From positions 1 through 64,000 of the forward strand of contig JAFQHI010000006.1 in assembly GCA_017398045.1 (NCBI GenBank): 64,000 bases of DNA, in the 5' to 3' direction. Position numbers and translations under genes: made by a program. Position 1 is the first letter of the stretch. Each line of letters opens with the position of its first letter. This document shows, in pieces, positions 1-16,643 of this stretch. The notes under the pieces were generated by a model. It made no database searches and had not been told where the DNA came from. It worked only from the letters and a program-made list of their open reading frames with translations. The DNA comes from Alistipes sp. GTDB taxonomy: Bacteria > Bacteroidota > Bacteroidia > Bacteroidales > Rikenellaceae.

Positions 1-133
1 AATATATCTAAAATGTAGTTCAGATACTTATAAAAAACTATCGAAATAATTCCTCGACAGCCTGTTTTAGGTCTCCTTTTTGACTATTAAGTAATTTTAC
101 CCCCTCTCGCAGGTCTCTTTTTGACCATTAAGC

Positions 134-166
134 CAAAAAAAGGGTCGTGGCGATGCCACGACCCTT
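134..166 (-). terminator. intrinsic terminator of the fucI transcript
   Basis: Twelve paired bases (AAGGGTCGTGGC / GCCACGACCCTT) close a 3-nt loop. Read on the minus strand the stem is followed by a run of seven T. It lies about 150 nt past the fucI stop, with palindromic repeat copy A in between. Confidence 0.85.
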
Positions 167-196
167 CATCTTATTTCATTCGGCCTACCGAACGCG

Positions 197-300
197 GATA
201 GCGAGTGGGATTTTTAGGCTTGCAAAGTGTCCGAAACCGCAACATACTTGACCTATGCGAGGCTTTCGAACGCTTTGCGTAACGACAAAATCACCTTGCT
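197..300. repeat. palindromic intergenic repeat, copy A
   Basis: This is the most diverged of three related copies (others at 20119-20236 and 50597-50717). Shared blocks include AGGCTTGC, CCGAAACCG, a central CATACT..(A)C.TATG palindrome, GAGG.TTTCG and GCGTAACG followed by AAATCACC. It lies directly 3' of the fucI stop codon, as the other copies lie 3' of their genes. Confidence 0.6.
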
Positions 301-319
301 TGCCGCGTTCCGCTATATG

Positions 320-2092
320 TTACTTGTAGATAGGTCCGTAGTTCTCGCAAGCGCGATAGTCGGCACCCTCCTTATCCATACCGTGGGCTGCCCATGCCGA
401 AGGACGGAAAATCTTATCCTCATCGACATTGTGCATACATACGGGGATGCGGAGCATCGAGCAGAGGGTAATCAGCTCGGCACCGATGTGGCCGTAGCTG
501 ATGGCACCGTGGTTGGCACCCCAGTTGTTCATCACCGAATAGACATCCTTGAAGTTGCCCTCACCCGTAAGACGCGGAGCAAACCACGTCGTCGGCCAGG
601 TGCGGTCGGTGCGCTCGTTAATCACCTTGAAGATGTGCGGGTCGGTATCAACCGCCCAACCCTCGGCAATCTGCATCACGGGGCCAAGGCCCTTCACCAG
701 ATTCAGACGGCACATGGTCATCGGCATCTCACCGCGCGTGAGGAAGTGCGACGAGTAACCGCCACCGCGGAAGTAACCACGGTCGGCCGGATACCAGGTC
801 GTAGCGGCCAGGCACTTGTTCTTCTCCTCCTCCGAAATCTCCCAGAAGGGCTTCATCGTGGGGTTACCCTCCTCGTCCGACTGCTGACCCGTAGCGTCGA
901 GCGTGCAGGCACCCGAGTTGATGAGGTGGATGATACCGCCGGCAGCCTTGCCCTCGAGCTTCATGCCCGACACGCGCTCCACTGCCTCGGGCGACCAATA
1001 GGTGCGCACGTCGGCAAACATCTGCGAGCGGTTCGTCAAGAGTTTCATCAAGAGCATCGAAACACCGTTGAGCGTATCGTTCTCCGTGGCCAGAATAACC
1101 GGCTCACGCATACCGTTCCAATCGTACGACGAGTTGAGCATTGCCTCGGCAAAGTCACCATTGGGTTTCCAGTCGGTCCACTGACGCTGACCCTGGAAAC
1201 CACCCACAATGGCGTTGTGGCCGCAGCCCTCCTCCTCGAAGCCCATCTCCTTGAGCTTCTCGTTGCCAAGCATCAGGTCGCGCATGATAAGCATCATCTT
1301 CACGACAAACTCCCAATTCTTATCCTTCTCCTCGCGGTTGTACACCAAATCCTCGCGGTTGAAGTCCTGACCCTCGTTGGGCTTGCAGTACTGCTCTACC
1401 CACTTCATGGCCTTCTCGAACTCCTCCTGGTCGTAGATGCCCAAATCCATGCGACGTAGAATCTCCGTCTCATCGACATACTCGTTGCGCATACCGAGGT
1501 ACTCCTGGAAGAAGTCGGGGTCGCAGGTCGAGCCGGCAATACCCATCGATACCGAACCGATCGAGAGGTAGGACTGACCCTTCATCTGCATCACGGCCAC
1601 AGCAGCGCGACCGAACAGCAAGAGCTTCTCCTTCACATCCTCGGGAATCGACATATCCTCCACATCCTGCACATCGCGTCCATAGATGCCAAACGCGGGC
1701 AGACCCTTCTGCGTGTGGGCAGCCAGGGCGGCAGCCAGATAGACCGCACCCGGACGCTCCGTACCGTTGAAGCCCCAGATAGCCTTCGGCATCAGCGGGT
1801 CCATATCAATCGTCTCCGTACCGTAGCACCAGCAGGGGGTCACCGAAAGCACGGCACCTACATTATTATCGCGGAACTTGGCAGCGCAAGCGGCAGCCTC
1901 GGCTACGCCACCGATGGTCGTATCGGCAATCACGCACTGAACAGGCGTACCATCCGTATAGCGGAGATTTTCCGAATAGAATTTGGCCACCGACTCGGCC
2001 ATACCCATCGTCTTCTGCTCCAACGACTCGCGCACACCACGGCGGCGACCGTCAATCACAGGACGAATACCAATTTTAGGATAGTTTTTCAT
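320..2092 (-). CDS. fucI: L-fucose isomerase (also acts on D-arabinose)
   Basis: A 590-aa cytoplasmic protein with full-length FucI similarity, including the N-terminal motif around [20 protein letters not shown], the CWCYG segment and the ATENDTLNG segment near the metal site. FucI is a Mn-dependent ketol isomerase converting L-fucose to L-fuculose; the same family isomerises D-arabinose to D-ribulose. No fuculokinase or fuculose-phosphate aldolase gene lies nearby. The upstream neighbours in the same direction are a sodium symporter and a DapA-family aldolase, so D-arabinose released from Kdo is a possible substrate as well as fucose. The 167-nt leader contains a 9-bp tandem repeat. The family call is secure; the physiological substrate is inference. 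Confidence 0.93.
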   Translation of the reverse strand: MKNYPKIGIRPVIDGRRRGVRESLEQKTMGMAESVAKFYSENLRYTDGTPVQCVIADTTIGGVAEAAACAAKFRDNNVGAVLSVTPCWCYGTETIDMDPLMPKAIWGFNGTERPGAVYLAAALAAHTQKGLPAFGIYGRDVQDVEDMSIPEDVKEKLLLFGRAAVAVMQMKGQSYLSIGSVSMGIAGSTCDPDFFQEYLGMRNEYVDETEILRRMDLGIYDQEEFEKAMKWVEQYCKPNEGQDFNREDLVYNREEKDKNWEFVVKMMLIMRDLMLGNEKLKEMGFEEEGCGHNAIVGGFQGQRQWTDWKPNGDFAEAMLNSSYDWNGMREPVILATENDTLNGVSMLLMKLLTNRSQMFADVRTYWSPEAVERVSGMKLEGKAAGGIIHLINSGACTLDATGQQSDEEGNPTMKPFWEISEEEKNKCLAATTWYPADRGYFRGGGYSSHFLTRGEMPMTMCRLNLVKGLGPVMQIAEGWAVDTDPHIFKVINERTDRTWPTTWFAPRLTGEGNFKDVYSVMNNWGANHGAISYGHIGAELITLCSMLRIPVCMHNVDEDKIFRPSAWAAHGMDKEGADYRACENYGPIYK

Positions 2093-2107
2093 GGTAGTTT
2101 ATAGTTT

Positions 2108-2152
2108 AGTTAATGAATTTAACGACTTTAACGAGATTTATGAGATTAAAGA
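2108..2152. repeat. five tandem 9-bp units in the fucI leader
   Basis: Five consecutive 9-mers on the plus strand: AGTTAATGA, ATTTAACGA, CTTTAACGA, GATTTATGA, GATTAAAGA. All end in GA and have an AT-rich core. They lie 16-60 nt upstream of the fucI start codon, where they could affect translation initiation or bind a protein. No function is known to me. Confidence 0.6.
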
Positions 2153-2259
2153 TTTTTTCCTTTTTGACCTGCCTCCGGCAGCTCGACCTTGCTCCGGCTC
2201 GGCAAAGTCCGCAAGCGGCCTATGCGCTCGCCTTAATCGCAAGGTTATCTCTTTCCTCT
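2153..2259. other. G+C-rich intergenic segment with small hairpins
   Basis: This lies between the symporter stop and the fucI leader. It contains short inverted repeats (CTGCC-TCC-GGCAG near 2169-2181) and a G+C-rich block unlike the AT-rich leader beside it. It may be an intergenic repeat found elsewhere in the genome, but no second copy occurs in the window. Confidence 0.35.
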
Positions 2260-3741
2260 TTATTTTTCTTTGCTCTTCAACAGTTTCGTCAAGACGAAGC
2301 CCACCACGAAGATGGCCGTCGTACCGAGGACAATCGTCAGGTAGGTATGGAGTTGCGAGCGGAATTCGTAGAAGGGCTGGCCCTCGTTAATAAAGGGCGA
2401 GAGGCTCATCCAGGCGATGACCATCAAACCGACCACCACGCCCAAAATCGAACCGGCACGATTGGGTTTCTTGCAGGCCAGAGCCAGCAGGAAGAGGCCC
2501 AACATACCGCCACTGAAAATCGAGGCGAGTTTCCACCAGGCATCCAACACACCATCGATGTGCATCATCGCCAAGCCCATCAGAATACCGAGACCGCCCA
2601 CCATGAACGAACCCAGATACAGCACCGTCATATTCCTCTTCTCGCTCAAAGGCTTCTTGGCAAAGTGCTGCACGAAGTCGGTCAGGATGATGGTGGCCGC
2701 CGAGTTAATCGAGGTCGAGATGGTGGACATACCGGCCGAGAAGAGCGAGGCAATCACCAGACCCGTCAAACCGGTCGGCAAACCATAGACGATAAAGTGC
2801 GGGAAGACCTTATCCGAGGCCGTGCCGGTAGGCAGCAGGTCGGGCTGCGCCGTGTAGTAGGCAAACAGAGCCGTACCGATATAGACGAAGATGAGCGACA
2901 CGGGGACATAGAGCAACGAACCGAAAAGGGTGGAACGCACCGCCTCACCGGTCGTTTTGGCCGTCATGTATCGCTGCACGTAGTTCTGGTCGATGCCGTA
3001 GTTCTGCATATTGGTAAACAGACCGTAAATCATCACCACCCAGAAGGTAGGCTCCAAGAGCGATGCTCCGAACGAACCGAGCGAGAATTTGCCATGCTCG
3101 GCGGCAATCGAGAAGAGCTGCGAGGGGCCTTCGGGCATCGTGAAGGTGAGGAGCAAGGCACAGGCCACGGCTCCCAGAATCAGGATAATACCCTGAATGG
3201 CATCGGTCCACATCACGGCCGCAATACCGCCCATAAGCGAGTAGAGCAGCGTCAGCACACCCGTCCAGATAATGATGGTCTCGACATCCCACCCGAACAT
3301 CGTATTGAGCGGCAGGGCCAACAGCAACAGAATCGAACCCGTGCGGGCCAGCTGCGTCAAAAGGTAGCACAGAGCCACGTAGCAACGCGCCCAATAGCCG
3401 AACTTCAGCTCCAGATAGTGGTAGGCCGAGACGCTGTTCACGCTGCGGTAGAGCGGGATAAAAATCTTGGCCGCAAGCCACGTAGCCAGCGGAATCGAGA
3501 GCGAAAAGACAAAGGGATTCCAATTGCCGGCAAAAGCCTGTCCGGGCAGTCCGAGGAACGAAATCGAGGAGACGAAGGTGGCGAAAATCGACATACCCAC
3601 GACCCACGCGGGGAGTTTGCCCTCGGCCTTGGTAAAGGCAGCGGCACCGCGACTGCTACGGAAATAGAACGAGCATCCGAACAGCACGACACCGGCCACA
3701 AAGGCGAAAAAAATCAGGTAATCTATCCAGGTGATTCCCAT
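2260..3741 (-). CDS. sodium:solute symporter (SSS family)
   Basis: A 493-aa inner-membrane protein with about 13 hydrophobic segments and typical SSS features: an N-terminal segment beginning at residue 5, the FVSSISFLGLPGQAF region in TM2 and the SAGMSTISTSINSAATI signature at about residues 325-341. The family couples Na+ entry to uptake of sugars, sialic acid or similar solutes. It lies between an aldolase of the NanA/DapA family (57 nt upstream) and fucI, so it probably imports the substrate that these enzymes break down. Candidates are sialic acid or a 3-deoxy-ulosonic acid such as Kdo. The substrate cannot be read from sequence. Confidence 0.85.
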   Translation of the reverse strand: MGITWIDYLIFFAFVAGVVLFGCSFYFRSSRGAAAFTKAEGKLPAWVVGMSIFATFVSSISFLGLPGQAFAGNWNPFVFSLSIPLATWLAAKIFIPLYRSVNSVSAYHYLELKFGYWARCYVALCYLLTQLARTGSILLLLALPLNTMFGWDVETIIIWTGVLTLLYSLMGGIAAVMWTDAIQGIILILGAVACALLLTFTMPEGPSQLFSIAAEHGKFSLGSFGASLLEPTFWVVMIYGLFTNMQNYGIDQNYVQRYMTAKTTGEAVRSTLFGSLLYVPVSLIFVYIGTALFAYYTAQPDLLPTGTASDKVFPHFIVYGLPTGLTGLVIASLFSAGMSTISTSINSAATIILTDFVQHFAKKPLSEKRNMTVLYLGSFMVGGLGILMGLAMMHIDGVLDAWWKLASIFSGGMLGLFLLALACKKPNRAGSILGVVVGLMVIAWMSLSPFINEGQPFYEFRSQLHTYLTIVLGTTAIFVVGFVLTKLLKSKEK

Positions 3742-3798
3742 AAAGCGGAAGTTTCAGTTGACGGGGTTTGAGCGTTTTGAGGTTTGGCGTTCGGAGTA

Positions 3799-4701
3799 CT
3801 ACATAGCCCCCAGCTCCTGCAGAGCCAGGCGAATCTTCTCGCGCTCCTCGGTGCGGAACTTACGATAGGGCCACGAGAGGTAGTCGTCGCAGATACCCAA
3901 GAGCGACAACGCGCACTTCACACCCTTCAGGTAGCTTGAGCCATACTTGCCGACCGTGTAAATCGAGCCTGAAATCTGCATGATGCGACGCTGCAATTCG
4001 CGCACACGCTTCAAATCACCCGCCTCGGCCGCATTGAACATCTCGACATAGAGTTCGGGGAAGATGTTTGCGCCACCATTCACACCGCCATCGGCACCCA
4101 TCAGGACGCACTCGCCGGTCAGCTCTTCGGGACCCACGTAGAGCGAGAAATCCTCCCGATTGCCGAGCAGATAAATCAACGTCTCGAAGTAGTTCATGTT
4201 GGCCGACGAATCCTTCAGGCCGACGATATTGGGGTGGTCGGCCAGCACGGCCACGGTCTTGGCCTCGAGGAAGACCTTCACGTGCGAAGGCATATTGTAG
4301 AGGTAGAGCGGGAGCGGGAGGGCATCGGCCAAAGCCGTATAGTACTCAATCAGCTCCTGCTGCGAGGCGGCAAAGTAGTAGGGAGCAGCCGCTACCACAC
4401 CGACGGCACCGCACTGCTTGGCATGCTCGGCCAGACGCACACTCTCATCGAGCGACGTATCGGTCACACCGACCAAGACCGGCACACGGCCATTCACCTG
4501 CTTCAGCACCAACTCCACGAACGCATAGCGCAACTCATAGGTCAGGCTCTGCGCCTCGCCCGTCGTACCCAAAATAAAGAGGGCATGAACGCCACCCTTC
4601 AACATATGTTCAACGAGGCGAATCGTACCCTCGCAATCCAATTCATTGTTACCCTTCAGAGGGGTAATCATCGGCGGAATAATGCCACGCAATTTTTCCA
4701 T
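3799..4701 (-). CDS. DapA/NanA-family pyruvate-dependent aldolase
   Basis: A 300-aa class I aldolase, a (beta/alpha)8 barrel of the usual family length. Visible landmarks are GTTGE near residues 45-49, Tyr135 in YNMP and the Schiff-base lysine Lys163 in GLKDSS. The family includes N-acetylneuraminate lyase, dihydrodipicolinate synthase and 2-keto-3-deoxy sugar-acid aldolases. A role in lysine synthesis is unlikely here, because the next genes are a sodium symporter and fucI. I infer cleavage of a 3-deoxy-2-ulosonic acid (sialic acid, KDG or Kdo) to pyruvate plus an aldehyde sugar. It has its own TAnnTTTG promoter element and is the first gene of the group. Confidence 0.85.
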   Translation of the reverse strand: MEKLRGIIPPMITPLKGNNELDCEGTIRLVEHMLKGGVHALFILGTTGEAQSLTYELRYAFVELVLKQVNGRVPVLVGVTDTSLDESVRLAEHAKQCGAVGVVAAAPYYFAASQQELIEYYTALADALPLPLYLYNMPSHVKVFLEAKTVAVLADHPNIVGLKDSSANMNYFETLIYLLGNREDFSLYVGPEELTGECVLMGADGGVNGGANIFPELYVEMFNAAEAGDLKRVRELQRRIMQISGSIYTVGKYGSSYLKGVKCALSLLGICDDYLSWPYRKFRTEEREKIRLALQELGAM

Positions 4702-4752
4702 TTTATCTGTGTTTTGAATTTACTCTTGCAATATTATTAAATTTAGCCCAAA

Positions 4753-4760
4753 CAAAGATA
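4753..4760 (-). promoter_or_regulatory. -7 promoter element (TATCTTTG) for the aldolase group
   Basis: An exact TAnnTTTG match on the minus strand, about 50 nt upstream of the aldolase start codon. No convincing -33 TTTG is visible at the expected distance. Confidence 0.5.
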
Positions 4761-4822
4761 TGAAAAATTGTCGAATTTATTTATAATTTTAACCGACCCC
4801 GTGACTTTTCTATGATTTTTTG

Positions 4823-4830
4823 TATCTTTG
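4823..4830 (+). promoter_or_regulatory. -7 promoter element (TATCTTTG) for the GH28 gene
   Basis: An exact TAnnTTTG match 28 nt before the chosen GH28 start codon at 4859. It overlaps an upstream in-frame ATG at 4832, which would leave no leader, and so favours the start at 4859. It uses the same octamer as the divergent aldolase promoter. Confidence 0.55.
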
Positions 4831-4858
4831 AGTGCTAAACCAATTAAACGCCAAACAA

Positions 4859-6271
4859 ATGAAGAAACTCAAACTCTTTTTACCGCTCGCCGCATTGCTG
4901 GCAGTAGCCTGCGCCCCCCAGTCGCCGAGCGAGAAGGCTTGGGCCGAGGTTTATCCCGCCATCGAGGCCAAAATCGTAGCCCCGACCTTCCCGGAAGCCA
5001 CCTTTGACATTCGTGACTTCGGTGCCAAACAGGAGGTAGCCAGCCACGACGCCATCAACGCAGCCATCAAAGCCTGCAACGAGGCCGGCGGTGGTCACGT
5101 TATCGTACCTGCCGGCATCTGGCTCACGGGTGCATTGACGCTCCTTTCGAATGTCGATTTGCACCTCGAGGAGGGTGCCACGTTGCTCTTCTCGGATAAT
5201 CTGGACCACTATCCCCTCGTGCGCACGCGCTGGGAGGGTATGGACTGCATCAACTACTCGCCGATGATTTACGCCTTCCAGCAGGAGAATATCGCCGTGA
5301 CGGGCCTCGGTACGCTCGACGGTGGTGCCTCGCTCAAGAACTGGTGGTCGATGGTGTGGAACGTAGAGACCGATTGGGAGAAGGAGCGTCGCAACACGCA
5401 GCGTTACGGCCGTCCCCTGCTCCAGGTATGGATGGACGAGAAGAAGCCCATCGAGGAGCGTGTTATGGGTCATGGCTACGGTATGCGTCCGCAGCTGGTC
5501 AGCCCCTTCGAGTGCAAGAACATCCTTATCGAGGGTGTGACGATGATTCGTTCGCCCTTCTGGAACCTGCACCCCGTATTCTGTGAGAACATCACCGTTC
5601 GCGACGTGAAGTTCAACAACGACGGCCCGAACGGCGACGGTTGCGACCCCGAGTCGTGCAACTACGTGCTGATTGAGAATTGCTACTTCAACACCGGCGA
5701 CGACTGCATCGCCATCAAATCGGGTCGTGACGGTGACGCTCGCGCCTTCGATATTCCGAGCCAGAACATGATTGTCCGCAACTGCGAGATGAAGAACGGC
5801 CACGGTGGTGTGGTAGTCGGCAGCGAGATTGGCAGCGGCTACAAGAACCTCTTCGTAGAGAACTGCGTGATGGATTCGCCCGAACTGGACCGCGCCATCC
5901 GCATCAAGACCAACGCCCGTCGCGGTGGTGTGATTGAGCATATCTACGTGCGCAATGTCACGGTAGGCCAGTGCAAGGAGGCCGTGCTGAAAATCAACCT
6001 CATCTACGACCAGAAGAGCGTAGGCGATGCTACGGACTACCCCGTGGTACAGGATGTCTATCTGGAGAACGTAACGAGCCAGAAGAGCCGCTATGGTGTC
6101 TGCGTAACGGCCCTGGAGAATGTAAACAACATCCACAACATCTACGTCAAGGACTGCGAGTTCAACAACCTGGAGAAGGAGGAGTCGATTTCGGGTCTTT
6201 GCGACCCCATTTCGTACGACAACGTAACGATGAACCTCGCCGTAAAGGAGGAGGCTCCCGTTGCCGAGTAA
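4859..6271 (+). CDS. GH28 polygalacturonase-like lipoprotein
   Basis: A 470-aa protein. The start at 4859 gives a clean lipoprotein signal (MKKLKLFLPLAALLAVAC), so it is probably anchored in the outer membrane. The right-handed beta-helix enzyme family GH28 is shown by all four catalytic motifs in order: NND around residues 253-255 (usual form NTD), GDD with Asp281-Asp282, GHG at 314-316 and RIK at 348-350. GH28 enzymes hydrolyse alpha-1,4-galacturonosyl linkages in homogalacturonan or rhamnogalacturonan by inversion. It is a single-gene unit that diverges from the aldolase group and ends at a strong bidirectional terminator. Whether it is exo- or endo-acting is not visible. Confidence 0.9.
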   Translation: MKKLKLFLPLAALLAVACAPQSPSEKAWAEVYPAIEAKIVAPTFPEATFDIRDFGAKQEVASHDAINAAIKACNEAGGGHVIVPAGIWLTGALTLLSNVDLHLEEGATLLFSDNLDHYPLVRTRWEGMDCINYSPMIYAFQQENIAVTGLGTLDGGASLKNWWSMVWNVETDWEKERRNTQRYGRPLLQVWMDEKKPIEERVMGHGYGMRPQLVSPFECKNILIEGVTMIRSPFWNLHPVFCENITVRDVKFNNDGPNGDGCDPESCNYVLIENCYFNTGDDCIAIKSGRDGDARAFDIPSQNMIVRNCEMKNGHGGVVVGSEIGSGYKNLFVENCVMDSPELDRAIRIKTNARRGGVIEHIYVRNVTVGQCKEAVLKINLIYDQKSVGDATDYPVVQDVYLENVTSQKSRYGVCVTALENVNNIHNIYVKDCEFNNLEKEESISGLCDPISYDNVTMNLAVKEEAPVAE

Positions 6272-6286
6272 CGACAAGGCTTACAC

Positions 6287-6327
6287 GAAAAAAAAGAGTT
6301 CCCGCAATCGGGGACTCTTTTTTTTGT
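6287..6327. terminator. bidirectional intrinsic terminator after GH28
   Basis: Stem AAAAGAGTtCCCG / CGGGgACTCTTTT around a CAAT loop, flanked by A8 on the left and T8 on the right, so it can act on both strands. It serves GH28 on the plus strand and is a candidate terminator for lacZ on the minus strand. Confidence 0.85.
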
Positions 6328-6350
6328 GGGGAGTAACTTTAGCAATGACC

Positions 6351-6430
6351 TTAAGGGGGATTAAAGGGGATTAAAGGGGATTAAGGGTTCTTAAGGGTTC
6401 TTAAGGTTGCTTAAAGTTGCTTAAGGGAGG
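6351..6430. repeat. eight tandem decamers beginning TTAA
   Basis: Eight uninterrupted 10-bp units from 6351 to 6430: TTAAGGGGGA, TTAAAGGGGA (twice), TTAAGGGTTC (twice), TTAAGGTTGC, TTAAAGTTGC, TTAAGGGAGG. Each begins with TTAA, so the AT step recurs every helical turn. They lie between the convergent GH28 and lacZ genes. The graded changes suggest stepwise local duplication. Confidence 0.9.
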
Positions 6431-6488
6431 CCTTAATAGCCTTTAGTCCCCCTTCATCTCTTTGCTCTTTGCTCTTTCCTCTTTCCTC

Positions 6489-13938
<7,450 letters not shown>

Positions 13939-13962
13939 TGCAAATAAGGGGGCTTATAGCGT

Positions 13963-16623
13963 TTAGTAGAATAACCAATCGGGCGTATCGTCCGAACCGG
14001 CCAGACCCACGTTGCGAGCCTTCAGCTCGTCCGAGGTAAAGCCGGCCACGAGGAGGAATCCGCGCGGGAGGGTCAGTGCGTGTTCGCCTGCCTCGAAGTG
14101 GTAGGCATGAATATTGGCCACACCCCACCCTTTGACCGTCACGGCATTCTGCAACACAGGCTCGGCCTGTCCGTAATCGTTCGCCGAAGCGTCGATTTCG
14201 AGCTTCGGAGCCTGGGCAAATCGCTTGTTGTCGCCCTTGAAGTAACCAACAAGAAGCTTCACGGGCTGCGTGCAGCTAAAGGTGAAGGTCGTCGCCTCGG
14301 AGCGTTTTTGCTCGCCATTGAAGACAAAACCCTTCATCCCCTTCAGCTCCGCGGCCAACGCCTCGACCTGTAATTCGGGACGGTCCGAGAAGGGCGAGAT
14401 ACCCTCCCCGTAAGTCACGCGCTGCCATGCGCCCTTGAGCTGAACGTCGGCATTCGCTGCGGGCAGAATCTCGGCTGCCTCCTGCTTGTCGCTGTTTTTC
14501 AGCAACTCGGTATTGGCCTTCAGGGCGGCCAACTCCGCCTCGTAGTGGGGCAGCAGCTCCTCCCAGGTCTTGTTCTTGCCACCGGCACCGCTAATCGGCA
14601 CGCGACGCTGCTGGGTCTGCATACTGTTGGCATAGAGGTAGCTATCCTTCGTCAAATCGACCAGCGTGCGATACCATTCGAGGCTCTTCTCCAAAAGCGG
14701 AATCGAGGCATCGAGGTAGGCAATATCCTTGCTCCATTGGTGGTTCAGCACCTCGCGGGCCGCCTTGACCTTCCAATAGAAGGCATAGGCAAAGGCGCGG
14801 TAGCAGTAGATATCGTTCTTCAGGCGGGCAAACTCGGACTTGTTCGTGCGGGGTTTCACACGCTCGATAGCCGCCACAGCCTTATCGCCATGGGCAATGC
14901 ACTGCTCGATGATATCGAGCGGGAATTCGCCGTTTTCTACGTGCGGTTGCTTCTTCCACTCCTTCTCGACCCACTCGATGAGCTTCTCACCGGCCGGACC
15001 GCAACTCTCGTAGAAACCCGGATAAATCGTATATTTATAAGGATTTACCAGCTGGCTCATGAACATACCGAGGAGCAACGTCTGGCGGTTACCCTCCGTG
15101 ATGCCGAAGCGACGCAACGTCTTGGGGGCAATCTCACCCGACTCCTCAAAGGCCTCGCGGATGGCGGCACCCTGCTTCGGGCTTACGCCATACTTCTCGC
15201 CAAAGGTCTTGTCCCAATAGGCTATCTCCTCCGCGCGGTCACGACGGCAATTCCAGGCGTAGCGACCCCACGCCTCATACCAGGCCCAATCGCGGTCGAG
15301 CTGCTGCAAACGCTCCCCGTCAGCCGTCTTGTCGGCCGTGTAGGGCCAATCCCAATACGAAGCCTGCGGATAGAGGTGCAGCGCATTCGCACCATGCACA
15401 TCGTGCATCGCCTGCACGGTCTTCTGCGTAAAGTCGGGCGACGACCAACGGAACGGCTCCAGGTTGGCCAGAATATGCACATTCGAAATGTGGGTCGAAC
15501 CGAGCGACGAGAGGTCCTTATGAATCTCGCCCCACGGACCACCCGGGGTATAAGTCGTCAGCGACTCGCCGTTGTACTTGTGCATCGTGTAGAGGTTCTT
15601 GTAAATCGGCAGGGCGGCATCCATCACCATGCGGCAATTCGTATCGTGCGCACGCAACAGCACGGGCGGTTCGTCCGTGCGTCCCAGCGCATTCAAACCA
15701 TCCTTCACGCCCGGTAGCACGACCTTCGTAAACCACTCCACATCATCCTCATAGGTCGCCATCGCCTCGCCCAGACAGCACAGCAGACCCACGTTGGGAT
15801 ACTTCTCCACGAAGGCGGCAATGCTCTTGCGCGTATAGTCGGCCACAAGCGGTGTGATGGGACGGTTGCGGTCCTGCGTGCGCATCCCGTAATGCTCGGC
15901 AAAGGGTTTCGAAAGCAAGATGTTGTAGAACATCTGAATCACGAAGATACCGCGCTTCGAGGCCTCGTGCGTGAGGAACGAGAACATCTCCTCGTTCTTG
16001 CGGAAGGTCTCCTCGTCCACCTCCACAGCGAAGGGGTAATCCTCGAGCTTCACGAGCGAGGCAAAGGGGTGGCCGTTCCACAGATAGACCGAATTCATGC
16101 GGTTCTTGACGAGCATATCGAGGTACTTCACCCACAGTTCCTTGTCGTAGAACCAGGGGAAATTCTCGGGCGTATAGGGGTACTCATAAACCGTGCGACC
16201 GGGCAGGTAGTAGGTCTTCTGCACACCGATACACGTACCGCGCAAGACCATCTCGGGGGCATCCTCGAAATGGTCGGGAGCATTGAGTTTTCCCTCGGCC
16301 TCCATGCGGTCAATCAGCTCGCGGCAACCATACAGCAAACCGCTCCCGTCGTGACCCGTAACGGTAATCGTCTGACCATCGTTCTCGATACGGAAGCCCT
16401 CCTTTTTCAACCCCTCGGCATTCAGTTGCAGGCAGATTGTCCGGTCGGCCTCCTCCGTAACCACATAGCCGTTGGCCTCCAAAGCCTCCGTGAGATGCGC
16501 TGCCGCAAAGAGCGTCTGCTCGGTCGGCTCCTCGGGAAGCGTCAGCTTCACAATCGGCTTGGCACAGGCGGTGAGCATCAACACGACACACGCCAAAAAG
16601 AGTGTTTGAAAGTTTCTCATCAT
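13963..16623 (-). CDS. large lipoprotein, putative glycoside hydrolase of uncertain family
   Basis: An 886-aa lipoprotein (lipobox LTAC near residue 20). Residues about 25-115 resemble the alpha/beta N-terminal domain that precedes GH20, GH67 and GH115 barrels (pattern AAHLTEALEANGY ... GSGLLYGCRELIDRM). A TIM-barrel-like region follows (about 130-480, with NRMNSVYLWNGHPF and CCLGEAMATYEDDVEW), then a long helical region (490-740) and a C-terminal beta domain. I recall similar Bacteroides proteins being labelled alpha-galacturonidase, but cannot verify this. In context it probably removes an acidic sugar from pectin. A Glu/Asp pair in the barrel is the likely active site. The family assignment is open. 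Confidence 0.6.
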   Translation of the reverse strand: MMRNFQTLFLACVVLMLTACAKPIVKLTLPEEPTEQTLFAAAHLTEALEANGYVVTEEADRTICLQLNAEGLKKEGFRIENDGQTITVTGHDGSGLLYGCRELIDRMEAEGKLNAPDHFEDAPEMVLRGTCIGVQKTYYLPGRTVYEYPYTPENFPWFYDKELWVKYLDMLVKNRMNSVYLWNGHPFASLVKLEDYPFAVEVDEETFRKNEEMFSFLTHEASKRGIFVIQMFYNILLSKPFAEHYGMRTQDRNRPITPLVADYTRKSIAAFVEKYPNVGLLCCLGEAMATYEDDVEWFTKVVLPGVKDGLNALGRTDEPPVLLRAHDTNCRMVMDAALPIYKNLYTMHKYNGESLTTYTPGGPWGEIHKDLSSLGSTHISNVHILANLEPFRWSSPDFTQKTVQAMHDVHGANALHLYPQASYWDWPYTADKTADGERLQQLDRDWAWYEAWGRYAWNCRRDRAEEIAYWDKTFGEKYGVSPKQGAAIREAFEESGEIAPKTLRRFGITEGNRQTLLLGMFMSQLVNPYKYTIYPGFYESCGPAGEKLIEWVEKEWKKQPHVENGEFPLDIIEQCIAHGDKAVAAIERVKPRTNKSEFARLKNDIYCYRAFAYAFYWKVKAAREVLNHQWSKDIAYLDASIPLLEKSLEWYRTLVDLTKDSYLYANSMQTQQRRVPISGAGGKNKTWEELLPHYEAELAALKANTELLKNSDKQEAAEILPAANADVQLKGAWQRVTYGEGISPFSDRPELQVEALAAELKGMKGFVFNGEQKRSEATTFTFSCTQPVKLLVGYFKGDNKRFAQAPKLEIDASANDYGQAEPVLQNAVTVKGWGVANIHAYHFEAGEHALTLPRGFLLVAGFTSDELKARNVGLAGSDDTPDWLFY

Positions 16624-16643
16624 CTTGTTCTTGTCTTGTTAGT

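Larger units (their letters stand above)
1..319. other. intergenic region with no gene
   Basis: I see no convincing gene here. The stretch holds a short imperfect direct repeat (positions 69-91 and 111-132, both of the form AGGTCTC..TTTTTGAC.ATTAAG), a strong intrinsic terminator at 134-166, and copy A of the palindromic repeat family at about 197-300, which ends just before the fucI stop codon. Confidence 0.7.

Noticed and set aside
6460-6488. CTTTGCT/CTTTCCT heptamer run after lacZ
   Set aside because: Four short imperfect pyrimidine-rich units next to the stop codon; too simple to separate from chance low complexity.
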